Shown in pieces: positions 24,342 through 31,676 of a stretch of 57,708 nucleotides of DNA. Positions within the stretch are counted from its first letter, which is position 1; the number at the start of each line of letters is the position of its first letter. The notes under the pieces were generated by a model. That model saw only the letters and a list, made by a program, of their open reading frames with translations, was not told the DNA's origin and searched no databases. The translations under genes were made by a program, and so were the position numbers. This stretch comes from Acidobacteriota bacterium (GTDB taxonomy: Bacteria; Acidobacteriota; Vicinamibacteria; Vicinamibacterales; UBA2999), in contig JACPTI010000017.1 of assembly GCA_016192845.1 (NCBI GenBank), positions 1 to 57,708 of the forward strand, in the 5' to 3' direction.

Positions 24342-24569
24342 CTACTCGACGAGCCGGATGACGCGTAGATACGCGTTCGGGCTCGGCGTGTCCCGAATGA
24401 GGCCGGTCATCGGCACCATTCGGCCCACCACGTCGTTGCCCTCCATCCCCCCGATGAAGAACGCGACGAAATTCGCCACCGTCAGGTTCTGATTCCCGTG
24501 CGTGCGCCCCATCTCGTAGTCGTACGGATCGAACGCCGGGAGGGACAGCCCTGGCCGCGAGCTCGTCAC
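24342..24569 (-). pseudogene. C-terminal fragment resembling a Flp pilus-assembly TadE/G-like protein
   Basis: The 75-residue reading frame contains PAFDPYDYEMGRTHGNQNLT, NFVAFFIGGMEGNDVVGRMV and PMTGLI, a pattern I associate with the C-terminal end of putative TadE/G-like pilus proteins. No N-terminal part is present upstream, so it is probably a relic. The assignment is from memory of the pattern. The rest of 24143-24341 shows no gene. Confidence 0.4.
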
Positions 24570-24621
24570 GATACAGATTTGATATCGCGGCCGACGAAGC
24601 TGATGAGGGTCGATGGGAGCG

Positions 24622-24654
24622 GCGACCTCAGGGGACCGGCTCGATTTTCCGAAA
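24622..24654. repeat. Direct repeat flanking the HEPN-MNT module, left copy
   Basis: This 33-nt stretch (starting GCGACCTCAGGGGACC) is repeated at 25454-25486 with one mismatch. The right copy is the 3' end of the PrcB-like pseudogene; the left copy is a detached piece of the same sequence. Confidence 0.85.
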
Positions 24655-24691
24655 GACGGCTCGCGCGCACGGACCGCGGTATAGTGAGGCG

Positions 24692-24997
24692 ATGACGCCC
24701 CTTGAAGCCGTCCTTGAACGGATCGTGGCAGTGGCTCACCCCGACCGCGTGATCCTGTTTGGATCGGCGGCGCGCGGCACGGCTGGTCCCGAGAGCGATC
24801 TCGATTTTCTGGTCATCACGAGTGGCCTGGAGAGTCGCCGACACGTCGCGCAGGCGATCTATCGCGCACTGATCGGCATCCCGATCGCCGTCGACGTCAT
24901 CGTCGTCACACCGGAGGACATCGAACGGTTCAAGGACGGCGTGGGGACGATTATCGGGCCCGCGCTCCGCGAGGGGCGCGAGGTGTATGCCTCCTGA
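24692..24997 (+). CDS. Minimal nucleotidyltransferase antitoxin (MNT, MntA-like)
   Basis: This 101-residue nucleotidyltransferase carries RVILFGSAARGTAGPESDLDFLVI (shown here only as motif GSAARG at about residues 25-30 and the D-x-D pair at about 36-38), with the third acidic residue in IAVDVIVV. In HEPN-MNT pairs this enzyme adenylylates and silences the HEPN toxin. It overlaps the HEPN gene by 11 nt. A TATAGT box lies 6 nt upstream of the ATG. Active-site residues are intact. Confidence 0.88.
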   Translation: MTPLEAVLERIVAVAHPDRVILFGSAARGTAGPESDLDFLVITSGLESRRHVAQAIYRALIGIPIAVDVIVVTPEDIERFKDGVGTIIGPALREGREVYAS

Positions 24998-25394
24998 GGT
25001 CTCCGGCCCGGAAGATCCCCGGGAATGGCTGCGACGGGCCCGGAGCAACCTCGCCCGTGCGCGCGCCGGGCAGACCACCGCTGATGTCCTCTTCGAGGAT
25101 CTCTGCTTCGACGCCGAGCAGGCGTGCGAGAAGGCGTTCAAGGCGCTTCTTGTCTTAAGAGGGCTTGCCGTCCCACGCACGCACGCAATCGCGGAACTGC
25201 TCAGCCGTCTCGAGGTTGCGAGATTCGACCTGCCGGAGGCGGTGAAGGACGCTGCCGGGTTGACCGACTACGCGGTGGCTTCCCGATATCCGGGAGCCGA
25301 GCCAGTAACCGTCGACGATTACCGGCTTGCGCTCCGGACGGCAGAGGGCGTGGTCGCGTGGGCTGCCGGTTACATCCACACACGCACCAAGTGA
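24987..25394 (+). CDS. HEPN-domain protein, toxin of the MNT pair
   Basis: This 135-residue helical protein has the HEPN pattern: EWLRRARSNLARARAG near the start, LCFDAEQACEKAFKALLVLRG in the middle (the typical AxQAxEKxLKA helix) and LTDYAVASRYPGA near the C-terminus. The catalytic Rx4-6H motif of RNase-type HEPN toxins is not clear here (RTHAIAELL is the closest), so it may belong to the class without obvious RNase motif. The 11-nt overlap with the MNT gene supports a toxin-antitoxin pair. The module is bounded by direct repeats. Confidence 0.85.
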   Translation: MPPEVSGPEDPREWLRRARSNLARARAGQTTADVLFEDLCFDAEQACEKAFKALLVLRGLAVPRTHAIAELLSRLEVARFDLPEAVKDAAGLTDYAVASRYPGAEPVTVDDYRLALRTAEGVVAWAAGYIHTRTK

Positions 25395-25453
25395 CCCCTG
25401 TCCTTCCCGCTCGAATGAGGTAAATCCCACGGGCTGAGAGATCGAAGGAAGCC

Positions 25454-25486
25454 GCGACCTCAGGGGACCGGCTCGATTTTTCGAAA
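25454..25486. repeat. Direct repeat flanking the HEPN-MNT module, right copy
   Basis: Matches 24622-24654 with one C/T difference. It overlaps the C-terminal codons of the PrcB-like pseudogene. Confidence 0.85.
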
Positions 25487-25864
25487 TTCCAGAGCTCCAA
25501 CGTCGCGGGACACGCTCACGATATGAAACGGCGCTGTCAACACCTGGGCGACGAGCGCGTCAGAGGGAGGCCGGCGTTCCACATACTCCACCACCGCCTT
25601 CCCGTCCTGGGACCTCACGGCCGTGATCTCCACCTCGAACCCGGCAGTCTGACGTAGCCCAAGAAACACTGCCACCACGATCGATTGCGAGAAATCGACG
25701 TCGGGCGGCGGCTGCGCGCTGTGGCTCTTCCAGAGCGATCACCACTCGTCCGCGGCGCGCACGACCACCTCGCGCGCCTCCATCAGGTCGCTGTTCGTTC
25801 CCCGTGCGACAGTCGTCATGCTGACGATCATCTGGAGGATAATCGATATGCTGATGACATCCAT
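25460..25864 (-). pseudogene. PrcB-like C-terminal domain protein interrupted by one stop codon
   Basis: The frame reads MDVISISIILQMIVSMTTVA ... VVVRAADEW, then TGA at 25739-25741, then in the same frame SLWKSHSAQPPPDVDFSQS, VVAVFLGLRQTAGFEVEIT and VEYVERRPPSDALVAQV. The intact paralogue at 37442-37849 has DDWRALWK at the stop position, so one nonsense change has broken this copy. The domain matches the protease-inhibitor-like PrcB C-terminal family (FLG-R-TAG-EV-I pattern). The N-terminal hydrophobic stretch suggests a membrane or secreted protein. It lies next to the HEPN-MNT module. Confidence 0.72.
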
Positions 25865-25937
25865 TGGCTCCGGCGTCAGTGGCCCGGCACTGTACAGCTT
25901 GACCTCTGAAAACTCAACGCGGCGGGATCCACCGGCG

Positions 25938-25985
25938 TGTGTCAATTGTGCACACCGGGACTGTGTCGAATACGCACGCTGTGAC
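25938..25985. repeat. Dispersed repeat with tandem TGTGTCGAAT-type half units, copy 1
   Basis: Two direct half units (TGTGTCAATTGTGCACA and TGTGTCGAATACGCAC) recur nearly unchanged at 39177-39223. Both copies are followed by GTCGTCTA or TCGTCTA. They may be binding sites or a small dispersed element. Confidence 0.65.
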
Positions 25986-26038
25986 CGAGTCGATTCGAGA
26001 TCGTCTATCTATCAGACGCTCGACGACAAGTGATCGTA

Positions 26039-26076
26039 CCGTGCCCGCGCCGATAAATGATACATAGAGGGCACGG
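26039..26076. promoter_or_regulatory. Inverted repeat upstream of the secreted-protein gene
   Basis: CCGTGCCC (26039-26046) and GGGCACGG (26069-26076) pair perfectly around an AT-rich loop with GATACAT. It lies 60 nt before the ATG and could be an operator over the promoter. Confidence 0.35.
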
Positions 26077-26136
26077 CCGTTGCTGGCGTCGCGAGATACG
26101 GATGACATGAAGCTCCCCATCTGAGGAGAGGATTCG

Positions 26137-26877
26137 ATGAAACGCACGCTGTCGCTACTCATCGCGTTGTTCGCGGCCTGGGTGATCGCGGGGCCCCTGG
26201 ATGTCGTGAATGCACAGGGGCGCGGGGCCGGCGGGCGCCGTGGCGGCCCACCGGCGACCACAACGCCGCCGCCAACGCAGCCGCCCACCGCGCAGCCCCC
26301 GACGCCGGCGCGTCCCGACGGCCCGCCGGCCGCCGCCGAGGGTGCGGGCCGGGGGCGCGGGCGCCAAACGCCGCCGGCGGGGCCGGCTGATGCGGCCCGA
26401 GGTGGACGACCGGCGGGTGCCGGAACACTCCCGGCCCAGGCAGGCGCGGGACGAGGCCGCGGTGAGGCCGAAACTGCGCCGGCCGAGGCCGCAGGCCGCG
26501 GCCGTGGTGTTGGCGCGCAACAGGACGAGTACCAGGAACAGGTACCCGTTTGGGCCCGTGAGCGCCGGCCGCCGACGGCGAGCGAGCTGATTGCCCACAA
26601 TCCTCAGCTGGCCGCGCAGCTGCAGAAACTCCTGCCTGGAACCGATCTCCAGGCGGCCAGCGCCGGCTTCTCGAACCTGGGGCAGCTCGTCGCCGCAGTG
26701 CACGTGTCGAACAACCTGAAGATTCCCTTCGATCAGCTCAAGACGAAGATGGTCACCGAACGGATGAGCCTGGGCCAGGCGATTCAGGCGCTGCGGCCCG
26801 AGGCGGACGCCGACGCGGCTGCGGGGCGCGCCGCCGGGCAGGCCCGCAGGGATCTGGAAGACCTGAACGACGACTGA
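26137..26877 (+). CDS. Secreted Pro/Gly/Ala-rich protein of unknown function
   Basis: This 246-residue protein has a signal peptide (LSLLIALFAAWVIAGPLDVVNA, cleavage before QGRGAG), then about 125 residues of Gly-Arg-Pro-Ala low complexity (PPPTQPPTAQPPTP, GRGRG motifs) and a compact C-terminal domain (about 155-225: LIAHNPQLAAQLQKLLPGTD, FSNLGQLVAAVHVSNNLKI, FDQLKTKMV, MSLGQAIQALRP). The C-terminal domain looks conserved and structured; I do not know a name for it. The start has GAGGAGAGG upstream. An intrinsic terminator follows, so it is a single-gene transcript. Confidence 0.8.
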   Translation: MKRTLSLLIALFAAWVIAGPLDVVNAQGRGAGGRRGGPPATTTPPPTQPPTAQPPTPARPDGPPAAAEGAGRGRGRQTPPAGPADAARGGRPAGAGTLPAQAGAGRGRGEAETAPAEAAGRGRGVGAQQDEYQEQVPVWARERRPPTASELIAHNPQLAAQLQKLLPGTDLQAASAGFSNLGQLVAAVHVSNNLKIPFDQLKTKMVTERMSLGQAIQALRPEADADAAAGRAAGQARRDLEDLNDD

Positions 26878-26926
26878 GCCGTCGCTGATGGATTGATCGG
26901 CGCACGCCGGCGGAACGCGCTCGAAG

Positions 26927-26959
26927 AGGACCGCTCGTTCGACGGGCGGTCCTTTTTTT
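26927..26959 (+). terminator. Intrinsic terminator
   Basis: AGGACCGC and GCGGTCCT form a perfect stem around TCGTTCGACGG, followed directly by seven T residues. It ends the secreted-protein transcript. Confidence 0.9.
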
Positions 26960-27021
26960 CAGCCTGATGGGAGCAGGAAACGGACGCGAGCGACGATGCT
27001 AGGATCGACCCGGAGGGTGAG

Positions 27022-27261
27022 ATGGGCTTCTGGGAATTCTTGGGAGTGGCTCTGAGCTCCGCCGGACTCTTTGCGTCGATTCTCGGAGCCTTCTTGACCT
27101 ACGCCGCACGCAAGAACGGTGAAGCCACGCGGGCGCTCATCCGCAGCATGGAAGAACGCATGACTGGACATTTCAGCCAGCTCCTGGAGCGCATGGACCA
27201 GCGGGCCGATGAACGGCATCGTGAAGTGGTGGAGTTGATCAAGGCGCTGCGGGCCGCATGA
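27022..27261 (+). CDS. Small membrane/coiled-coil repeat-family protein, copy A
   Basis: This 79-residue protein is a member of the family seen at 14213, 32732 and 40864: one N-terminal membrane segment (LGVALSSAGLFASILGAFLT), AARKNGEATRALI, a short helical stretch (RSMEERMTGHFSQLLERMD) and the tail ADERHREVVELIKALRAA. It has the fewest 11-residue repeats of the full copies. The flanks also match copy B: GATGxTAGxATCGACCC before the gene and GCATGACCGCA after it, so the repeated unit is longer than the gene. It has its own weak SD (GGAGGGTGAG). Function is unknown. Confidence 0.75.
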   Translation: MGFWEFLGVALSSAGLFASILGAFLTYAARKNGEATRALIRSMEERMTGHFSQLLERMDQRADERHREVVELIKALRAA

Positions 27262-27301
27262 CCGCAGCCTGCCCGGCCTGCCGTTCAGAGGCTGCTGGCG
27301 G

Positions 27302-27328
27302 TTGCGAGGACCTCAATGGTCCTATAAT
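27302..27328 (+). promoter_or_regulatory. Phd-VapC promoter with operator palindrome
   Basis: TTGCGA (27302-27307) and TATAAT (27323-27328) form a promoter with a 15-nt spacer. The palindrome AGGACC-TCAAT-GGTCCT (27307-27323) fills the spacer, as expected for Phd/YefM autorepression. TATAAT ends 6 nt before the ATG, so the transcript is nearly leaderless. Confidence 0.65.
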
Positions 27329-27334
27329 GTGACC

Positions 27335-27625
27335 ATGAAGGCCATCAATGTGACGGAGCTCAAGACGCACCTGAGCAAATATCTTCGGCTGGCCTCGCGC
27401 GGAGGGCGAATTCTGGTGAAGGACCGGGACGAGCCCGTTGCCGAGCTGGGACCGCCCCAGGCCGCGCCGACGTCATGGCCGGAACGCCTCGCGCGCGAGG
27501 GTCGCCTCCGGCTAGGGACCCAGAACTGGGGCGCACTCAAGATCTCGAAACTCGGGCGGCACATCGAGATCCAAGCGTCGCTTCGCGCCGTGCGCGAAGA
27601 TCCAAGTGAAGTACGTCGACGCTAG
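27335..27625 (+). CDS. Phd/YefM-type antitoxin
   Basis: This 96-residue protein starts MKAINVTELKTHLSKYLRLA, the classical Phd/YefM N-terminal DNA-binding pattern, followed by GGRILVKDRDEPVAELGPP. The C-terminal half is the toxin-neutralising part. Its end overlaps the PIN toxin gene by 20 nt. The ATG at 27335 follows a TATAAT and a palindrome, which fits autorepression. Confidence 0.9.
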   Translation: MKAINVTELKTHLSKYLRLASRGGRILVKDRDEPVAELGPPQAAPTSWPERLAREGRLRLGTQNWGALKISKLGRHIEIQASLRAVREDPSEVRRR

Positions 27626-28085
27626 CGCGATCCTCCGGGTCTTGTTCCCCGAGCCGGGACCGTCGGTGCCGCTTGCGGCGAGTGAACGTGTGGTGTCCTC
27701 GCAGCTGATCGAAGTCGAGACATTCCGCGCTGTCGATCGCGAGCGGCTGCTCGGCCATCTCGACGACACCGAGACCGCGATCAAGCGCAAGGAGCTGGCC
27801 GATCTTCTCGCCATGCTACATCTCGCACCCATCGACGCCGTGGTGATCGAACGGGCAAAGAGCTCGTTTGCGGTCAACGTTCGGGCGCTCGACGCTATCC
27901 ACGTGGCCACTGCAGAGGTCCTCGTCACCGAAGCGGGCAATGAGCCGCTGGAGTTTTGGACGCACGACGAGCGCCAGGCACTCGCCGCGCTCTCTCGTGG
28001 CCTCACCGTGCTCGGTGCGAGCCCTGACAAGGCGGCGCCGCCGCCTGTGCCCGAAGAGGAGGACGTGGATGCCAGCCCCGATTAG
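27606..28085 (+). CDS. PIN-domain toxin (VapC-like) partner of Phd
   Basis: This 159-residue PIN protein begins MKYVDASAILRVLFPEPGP, with the first acidic residue in KYVDAS; LIEVETFRAVDR holds the Glu and NVRALDAIHVATAEVL the next Asp, and FWTHDERQALAAL the last. The start codon is a GTG. A Pro/acidic tail (PPPVPEEEDVDASPD) is unusual. The partner antitoxin is Phd-type instead of the more common ribbon-helix-helix VapB, a known mixed pairing. Confidence 0.88.
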   Translation: MKYVDASAILRVLFPEPGPSVPLAASERVVSSQLIEVETFRAVDRERLLGHLDDTETAIKRKELADLLAMLHLAPIDAVVIERAKSSFAVNVRALDAIHVATAEVLVTEAGNEPLEFWTHDERQALAALSRGLTVLGASPDKAAPPPVPEEEDVDASPD

Positions 28086-28139
28086 CCTTGGTGGCGTTGC
28101 GACGCGGGGGCTGGTACGCTACGACCGCGCATGCGACGG

Positions 28140-28595
28140 TCATGCGAGCAGCTTCGGGTGACATCGAGCTCGTTCGGGATCAGAAGCTGTGACGCGCCGG
28201 AATTCCGGATGTCTCTGATTGATTAGGACATTCCGCTCGAGGCCTGGCGCGGCGAGCGACGGCACCAACAAGACCAGCGATCGCTGCTCTTCATACCAGC
28301 GATTCCCAAACGCCTGACTCTCGGCCTTCGAGTCGGAGTCCCATCCCGGCAGATCGTCTATCCGCACTTCTTCCAGACTGGCATTCGGCGGTATCTCGAT
28401 CCGGACATACACGAGTGTTCGCGGGATCTTGAGACCATGCAGTTGCGCGGCCTTCTCGAGGAGTGCCGTCCCATAATGTTCGGCGGCATAGACGACGTAC
28501 CGGCCTCTGCCGTTCCACCGCGCATCGTCTGTGGCAGCGGCGCCTCTGCCATCGAGGAGCGGATGAGCGCGCGAGCCAATCCGATACGCGTGCAA
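28140..28595 (-). CDS. RES-domain toxin
   Basis: This 151-residue protein has the RES-domain set: YRIGSRAHPLLDGRGAA (the Arg near the start), GRWNGRGRYVVYAAEHYGTALLE-type segment (motif ARWNGRGRYVVYAAE at about residues 25-39) and the ending HPEFRRV. RES toxins degrade NAD+ and arrest growth. The Xre/MbcA-like antitoxin gene lies 7 nt upstream on the same strand. The Arg, Tyr and Glu positions typical of the active site appear to be present. Confidence 0.87.
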   Translation of the reverse strand: MHAYRIGSRAHPLLDGRGAAATDDARWNGRGRYVVYAAEHYGTALLEKAAQLHGLKIPRTLVYVRIEIPPNASLEEVRIDDLPGWDSDSKAESQAFGNRWYEEQRSLVLLVPSLAAPGLERNVLINQRHPEFRRVTASDPERARCHPKLLA

Positions 28596-28602
28596 TGCGG
28601 CG

Positions 28603-29052
28603 TCAGAGTGGCAGGCCGTGCTCGATGTCGTGGAGCAGCCGCTCCACTCGCCGCGCGCCGAGCTCGGTCCGTGCCACGTTCAATGGCGTCTCACCATCCA
28701 GCAGTGGATGAGGACGATTGAGGAACGCGCGCGCGTCACGATCGTCATCCCACACGCCGTGGGCGAGTGCGACCACACGCGCCAGGCGTTCCGTTCGTTC
28801 GCTCTCCTCGGCTGACAGCTTGCTGCGGCGCTTGAAGGTAGCCGGCGGGACGACGCTGTATACGAAATCATTGACCGAGGCGCCCGGTTCGACCGCGCGA
28901 CGTGCCACGAGCTGCAGCGATCGTTTCGGAAGACCAGCGCGCACCACGTGCTCGAGATCAACCCAGGTACGGACGGTCCGATGCAGCACCGTCGGTCCGC
29001 CGAGCACCTGTGCCACGCGTTCAACCACCTCGACAGGTCCCCTCAGCATCAT
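28603..29052 (-). CDS. Xre/MbcA/ParS-type antitoxin of the RES pair
   Basis: This roughly 149-residue protein matches the antitoxin of RES-Xre pairs: a helical N-terminal region (VVERVAQVLGGPTVL, WVDLEHVVRAGLPKRSLQLV), VVPPATFKRRS, and the C-terminal toxin-binding region with LARVVALAHGVWDDDRDA, FLNRPHPLLDGETPLNVAR and GARRVERLLHDIEHG. The start is set at the first Met of MMLRGPVEVVE; longer frames read into the divergent promoter region. It is divergent from the ECF sigma operon. The tail of the protein blocks the RES active site in known examples. Confidence 0.83.
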   Translation of the reverse strand: MMLRGPVEVVERVAQVLGGPTVLHRTVRTWVDLEHVVRAGLPKRSLQLVARRAVEPGASVNDFVYSVVPPATFKRRSKLSAEESERTERLARVVALAHGVWDDDRDARAFLNRPHPLLDGETPLNVARTELGARRVERLLHDIEHGLPL

Positions 29053-29092
29053 TTGAGCCAAATGACTGACCACATGATACCACGACGGCACC

Positions 29093-29116
29093 GGAACCCG
29101 CTTGAGCGTTTGCGTC
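29093..29116 (+). promoter_or_regulatory. ECF-type promoter for the CBM48/sigma operon
   Basis: GGAAC (29093-29097) and GTC (29114-29116, as CGTC) are separated by 16 nt, the canonical -35/-10 of ECF sigma factors. It points at the operon that encodes an ECF sigma factor, so autoregulation is likely. The leader is about 135 nt. Confidence 0.6.
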
Positions 29117-29258
29117 AGTTTCTGCGTGCGCTTTTGGCACATGGTTTGCCCGCGCGATGCAGGCCACATCGGCCGCGCCGATAAGGAATGTGACCGACGA
29201 CGACCGTCGCTCGTCTTGTTCCGAGGGGCCATCCCAGTAGATGGACGGAAGAGCGAGC

Positions 29259-29918
29259 ATGACAGATCGAATCGACAAGTACCTGGATGGTGCGCTCGAC
29301 CACGCCGCGCTCACGCCGGCCGAGCAGGCACAGGCCGACACGGTCGGGCGCGTGATCGAACACACCCGTACGTTCGTGGCCGCACGTCCGGTGCCGGATT
29401 TCAGCGACCGCGTACTGCGCCAGATTCAAACCCAGCGGTTGCGCCCGGCGGCGCCTCGCCCGCAGGATGTCCTCCAGCGGCTGCTCGAGCACGTGTGGAC
29501 GCCACGGCAGGTCTCCTTCCGCATCCGTCCTGCTTACGCCATGGTGGCGGCCGCAGCGCTGATAGTGCTCGTCCTGTCGCTGCCTGGCAGCCTGCGATCG
29601 CGCACGGACACGGCGCCCCTCGTCGCAGAGGCCGTGCAGCCGCAGCTCCTCGTGCAGTTCCGCCTGCAAGCGGCGGAGGCGTCCGATGTTCGGCTGGCGG
29701 GCAGCTTCACGAACTGGGAGCCGCAATACAGACTGCACGAAGCGGCGCCCGGCGTCTGGACCATCACGGTCCCGCTCCCGCCCGGTGTGCACGATTACCT
29801 GTTCGTCGTCGACGGGCAGCAGTGGGTTCCCGATCCGGAGGCCCAGCACGTGAGTGATGGGTTCGGCGGCATCAACAGTCGCATCGCGATCTTGTCCTCG
29901 GAGGCGCAGCAGTCATGA
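29259..29918 (+). CDS. Anti-sigma-like membrane protein with extracytoplasmic CBM48 domain
   Basis: This 219-residue protein has a cytoplasmic N-terminal part (DRIDKYLDGALDHAALTPAE, resembling anti-sigma factor N-termini), one membrane segment (AYAMVAAAALIVLVLSLPG, about residues 92-110) and an outer E-set domain of the CBM48/AMPK glycogen-binding type (about 128-205: VRLAGSFTNWEPQ, GVWTITVPLPPGVHDYLFVV). The family of E-set domains binds alpha-glucans or only serves as a structural module. It starts the operon with a good SD (GGAAGAG) and overlaps the next gene by ATGA. The ECF sigma gene is third. I infer that it holds the sigma factor and senses an envelope signal; no zinc anti-sigma motif is visible. 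Confidence 0.72.
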   Translation: MTDRIDKYLDGALDHAALTPAEQAQADTVGRVIEHTRTFVAARPVPDFSDRVLRQIQTQRLRPAAPRPQDVLQRLLEHVWTPRQVSFRIRPAYAMVAAAALIVLVLSLPGSLRSRTDTAPLVAEAVQPQLLVQFRLQAAEASDVRLAGSFTNWEPQYRLHEAAPGVWTITVPLPPGVHDYLFVVDGQQWVPDPEAQHVSDGFGGINSRIAILSSEAQQS

Positions 29919-31021
29919 GATGCCGGCCGGTCGGCCTGTTGCTCGTTTTCTCCGCCTTGCTCAGCGGCAGCGTCGTCGACGAGGCGCGCGCCCAGGGGTG
30001 GTCCATCGACGTGTCTGCCGGTCAGGTCGTCTACGACCCGTCATCCGCAAACGCCGGCACGAACAACATCATGGGCACGGTTCGTTACGATGCGCGGCGC
30101 GGCGCGTGGGTCTACGGCACGGCGGCGGCCCCGCTGCGCACGGGCGACCCGCTCTGGGGCGCATTTGGCACGGGGGGGCGCTTTCTGCCGTCAGGGTCCG
30201 CGAGCCGTCGCGCCAACCTTGGTCTGGACCTTGGCGCGCATGGGTTCCTGTTTCGCGATGCCCTCGTCGAGGTGACCGGTCGAGGCGTCAGCATCGACGC
30301 GATGCCGTTTGTCAGTCTCTCCTCCGCCGCGGCGAGCCTCGAGCTGCGCGGCGGGTGGCGCGGTCAGACGCTTTTCTATGCCGGCACGACGGACAACCGC
30401 GGCGTCTTCGAGACCGGCGCGCGCGCGGCATATGGCGTCACGGCGCGCATCGAGGGTGACGCGCGGTGGGTGCATACGAGTGAAGACACCTGTCCATTCG
30501 TGGGGGCGACGTTCGCCTACGGCGGCGCCCCCGTGCAGGTGTGGGTACAGACCGGCAAGTGGCTGCACGTGAATCTCGACGACGTGGCATGGGGCGGCGG
30601 CATCAGTGTGGCGCTCGGACGTCAGGCCATGCTCTGGACCGCCGTGCAGCAGGAGGCGCCCGACCCGCTCTACTGGAACCTGGCGCGCCGCAGCTGGAAT
30701 GTCGGCGTGACGCGCCGGCTTGGTCGCGCGGCGCCTCCGCCGCCGCCGGCACCACGCGCAGCACCCGGGGGTGTGGTGATCCGCGTGCCGGCGTCCGAGG
30801 CACCCGGCACGTCGCTGTCGATTGCCGGTGATTTCAATAACTGGCAGCCCGTTCCCATGCAGCGGGAGGGCCGCGACTGGGTGATCCGTCTGCCGCTGTC
30901 ATCCGGCGTCTATCATTACGCGTTCCGCTCCGGCGAGGGCGACTGGTTCGTCCCCGAATCGATTGCCGGCCGGCGCGACGACGGCATGGGTGGCTACGTG
31001 GCGCTGCTGGTGGTGTCTTGA
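29915..31021 (+). CDS. Exported envelope protein with C-terminal CBM48 domain
   Basis: This 368-residue protein has a signal peptide (VGLLLVFSALLSGSVVDEARA, cleavage before QGWSID), a beta-rich middle (about 30-250: alternating strands such as WSIDVSAGQVVYDPSSANAG, GAWVYGTAAAPL, VQVWVQTGKWLHVNLDDVAW) that suggests a small outer-membrane barrel, a Pro-rich linker and a CBM48-like domain (about 285-365: TSLSIAGDFNNWQPVPMQRE, SGVYHYAFRSGEGDWFVPES). The same domain type is in the anti-sigma-like protein upstream. Stop and next start overlap as TGATG. The function is not known. Confidence 0.72.
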   Translation: MRCRPVGLLLVFSALLSGSVVDEARAQGWSIDVSAGQVVYDPSSANAGTNNIMGTVRYDARRGAWVYGTAAAPLRTGDPLWGAFGTGGRFLPSGSASRRANLGLDLGAHGFLFRDALVEVTGRGVSIDAMPFVSLSSAAASLELRGGWRGQTLFYAGTTDNRGVFETGARAAYGVTARIEGDARWVHTSEDTCPFVGATFAYGGAPVQVWVQTGKWLHVNLDDVAWGGGISVALGRQAMLWTAVQQEAPDPLYWNLARRSWNVGVTRRLGRAAPPPPPAPRAAPGGVVIRVPASEAPGTSLSIAGDFNNWQPVPMQREGRDWVIRLPLSSGVYHYAFRSGEGDWFVPESIAGRRDDGMGGYVALLVVS

Positions 31022-31644
31022 TGCGTGTGGCTGCCGCTGACCTCCATCACGCCTCGGTGGCGCCGGCCGACGATGCCGCCGTGATCGCGCGGGTGCTCGG
31101 CGGCGAGACGGAGGAGTTCGCGCAGCTCGTGAGGCGCTATCAAGACCTCCTGTACCGCCACGCGGTCTCTGTGGTGCTCGATCGTGACGCGGCGGCAGAC
31201 CTGGTGCAGGATGCATTCGTACGCGCGTACGTGAACCTGGCTCGCTGTCGCGACCGCACGCGGTTTCGTGCGTGGCTCTTTCAGACGCTGCGCCACCGCT
31301 GCCTCGACTACCTCAAGGAGGCGCGCCGGCGCGACGTTCGCCTGGATGATGCGGGGCCGCTCGCCGACGCATCGGAGGGCCCCGGAGTCATCGTCGACCG
31401 CAAGCGACTGCGCGTCGAGATCCAGCAGGCGCTGGCCGCCCTGCCTCTTGCCCAGCGCGAGGCGTTCGTCCTGCACTACGTGGAAGGCGTGCCGTACGAG
31501 ACGATGGCCGAGCTGCTCGACGCCTCTGTCAGCGCGCTGAAGATGCGCGTGCTGCGCGCCCGCGAGGCGCTCGGCGCCGCACTTCGGGGCCGGGATGTGA
31601 CCGAATTGGCACCGGCTCGTCTGTATGTCAGAGGGGTTGAATAG
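31021..31644 (+). CDS. ECF-family RNA polymerase sigma factor
   Basis: This 207-residue protein has region 2 (about residues 33-98: FAQLVRRYQDLLYRHAVSVV, AADLVQDAFVRAYVNL, RFRAWLFQTLRHRCLDYLK) and region 4 (about 135-185: ALAALPLAQREAFVLHYVEG, YETMAELLDASVSALKMRVL). These match the ECF sigma-70 family. It is the last of three overlapping genes; an anti-sigma-like gene is first, the reverse of the common sigma/anti-sigma order. Start ATG 31021 overlaps the preceding stop. A GGAAC-N16-GTC promoter stands before the operon. Confidence 0.92.
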   Translation: MRVAAADLHHASVAPADDAAVIARVLGGETEEFAQLVRRYQDLLYRHAVSVVLDRDAAADLVQDAFVRAYVNLARCRDRTRFRAWLFQTLRHRCLDYLKEARRRDVRLDDAGPLADASEGPGVIVDRKRLRVEIQQALAALPLAQREAFVLHYVEGVPYETMAELLDASVSALKMRVLRAREALGAALRGRDVTELAPARLYVRGVE

Positions 31645-31676
31645 TGGCTCGAGATCAGTGCTCCTGGGGAGGATAT

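Noticed and set aside
29259..29918. Zinc-binding anti-sigma domain (HxxxCxxC)
   Set aside because: The N-terminal region has no such Cys/His motif; the anti-sigma role rests on topology and operon context only.
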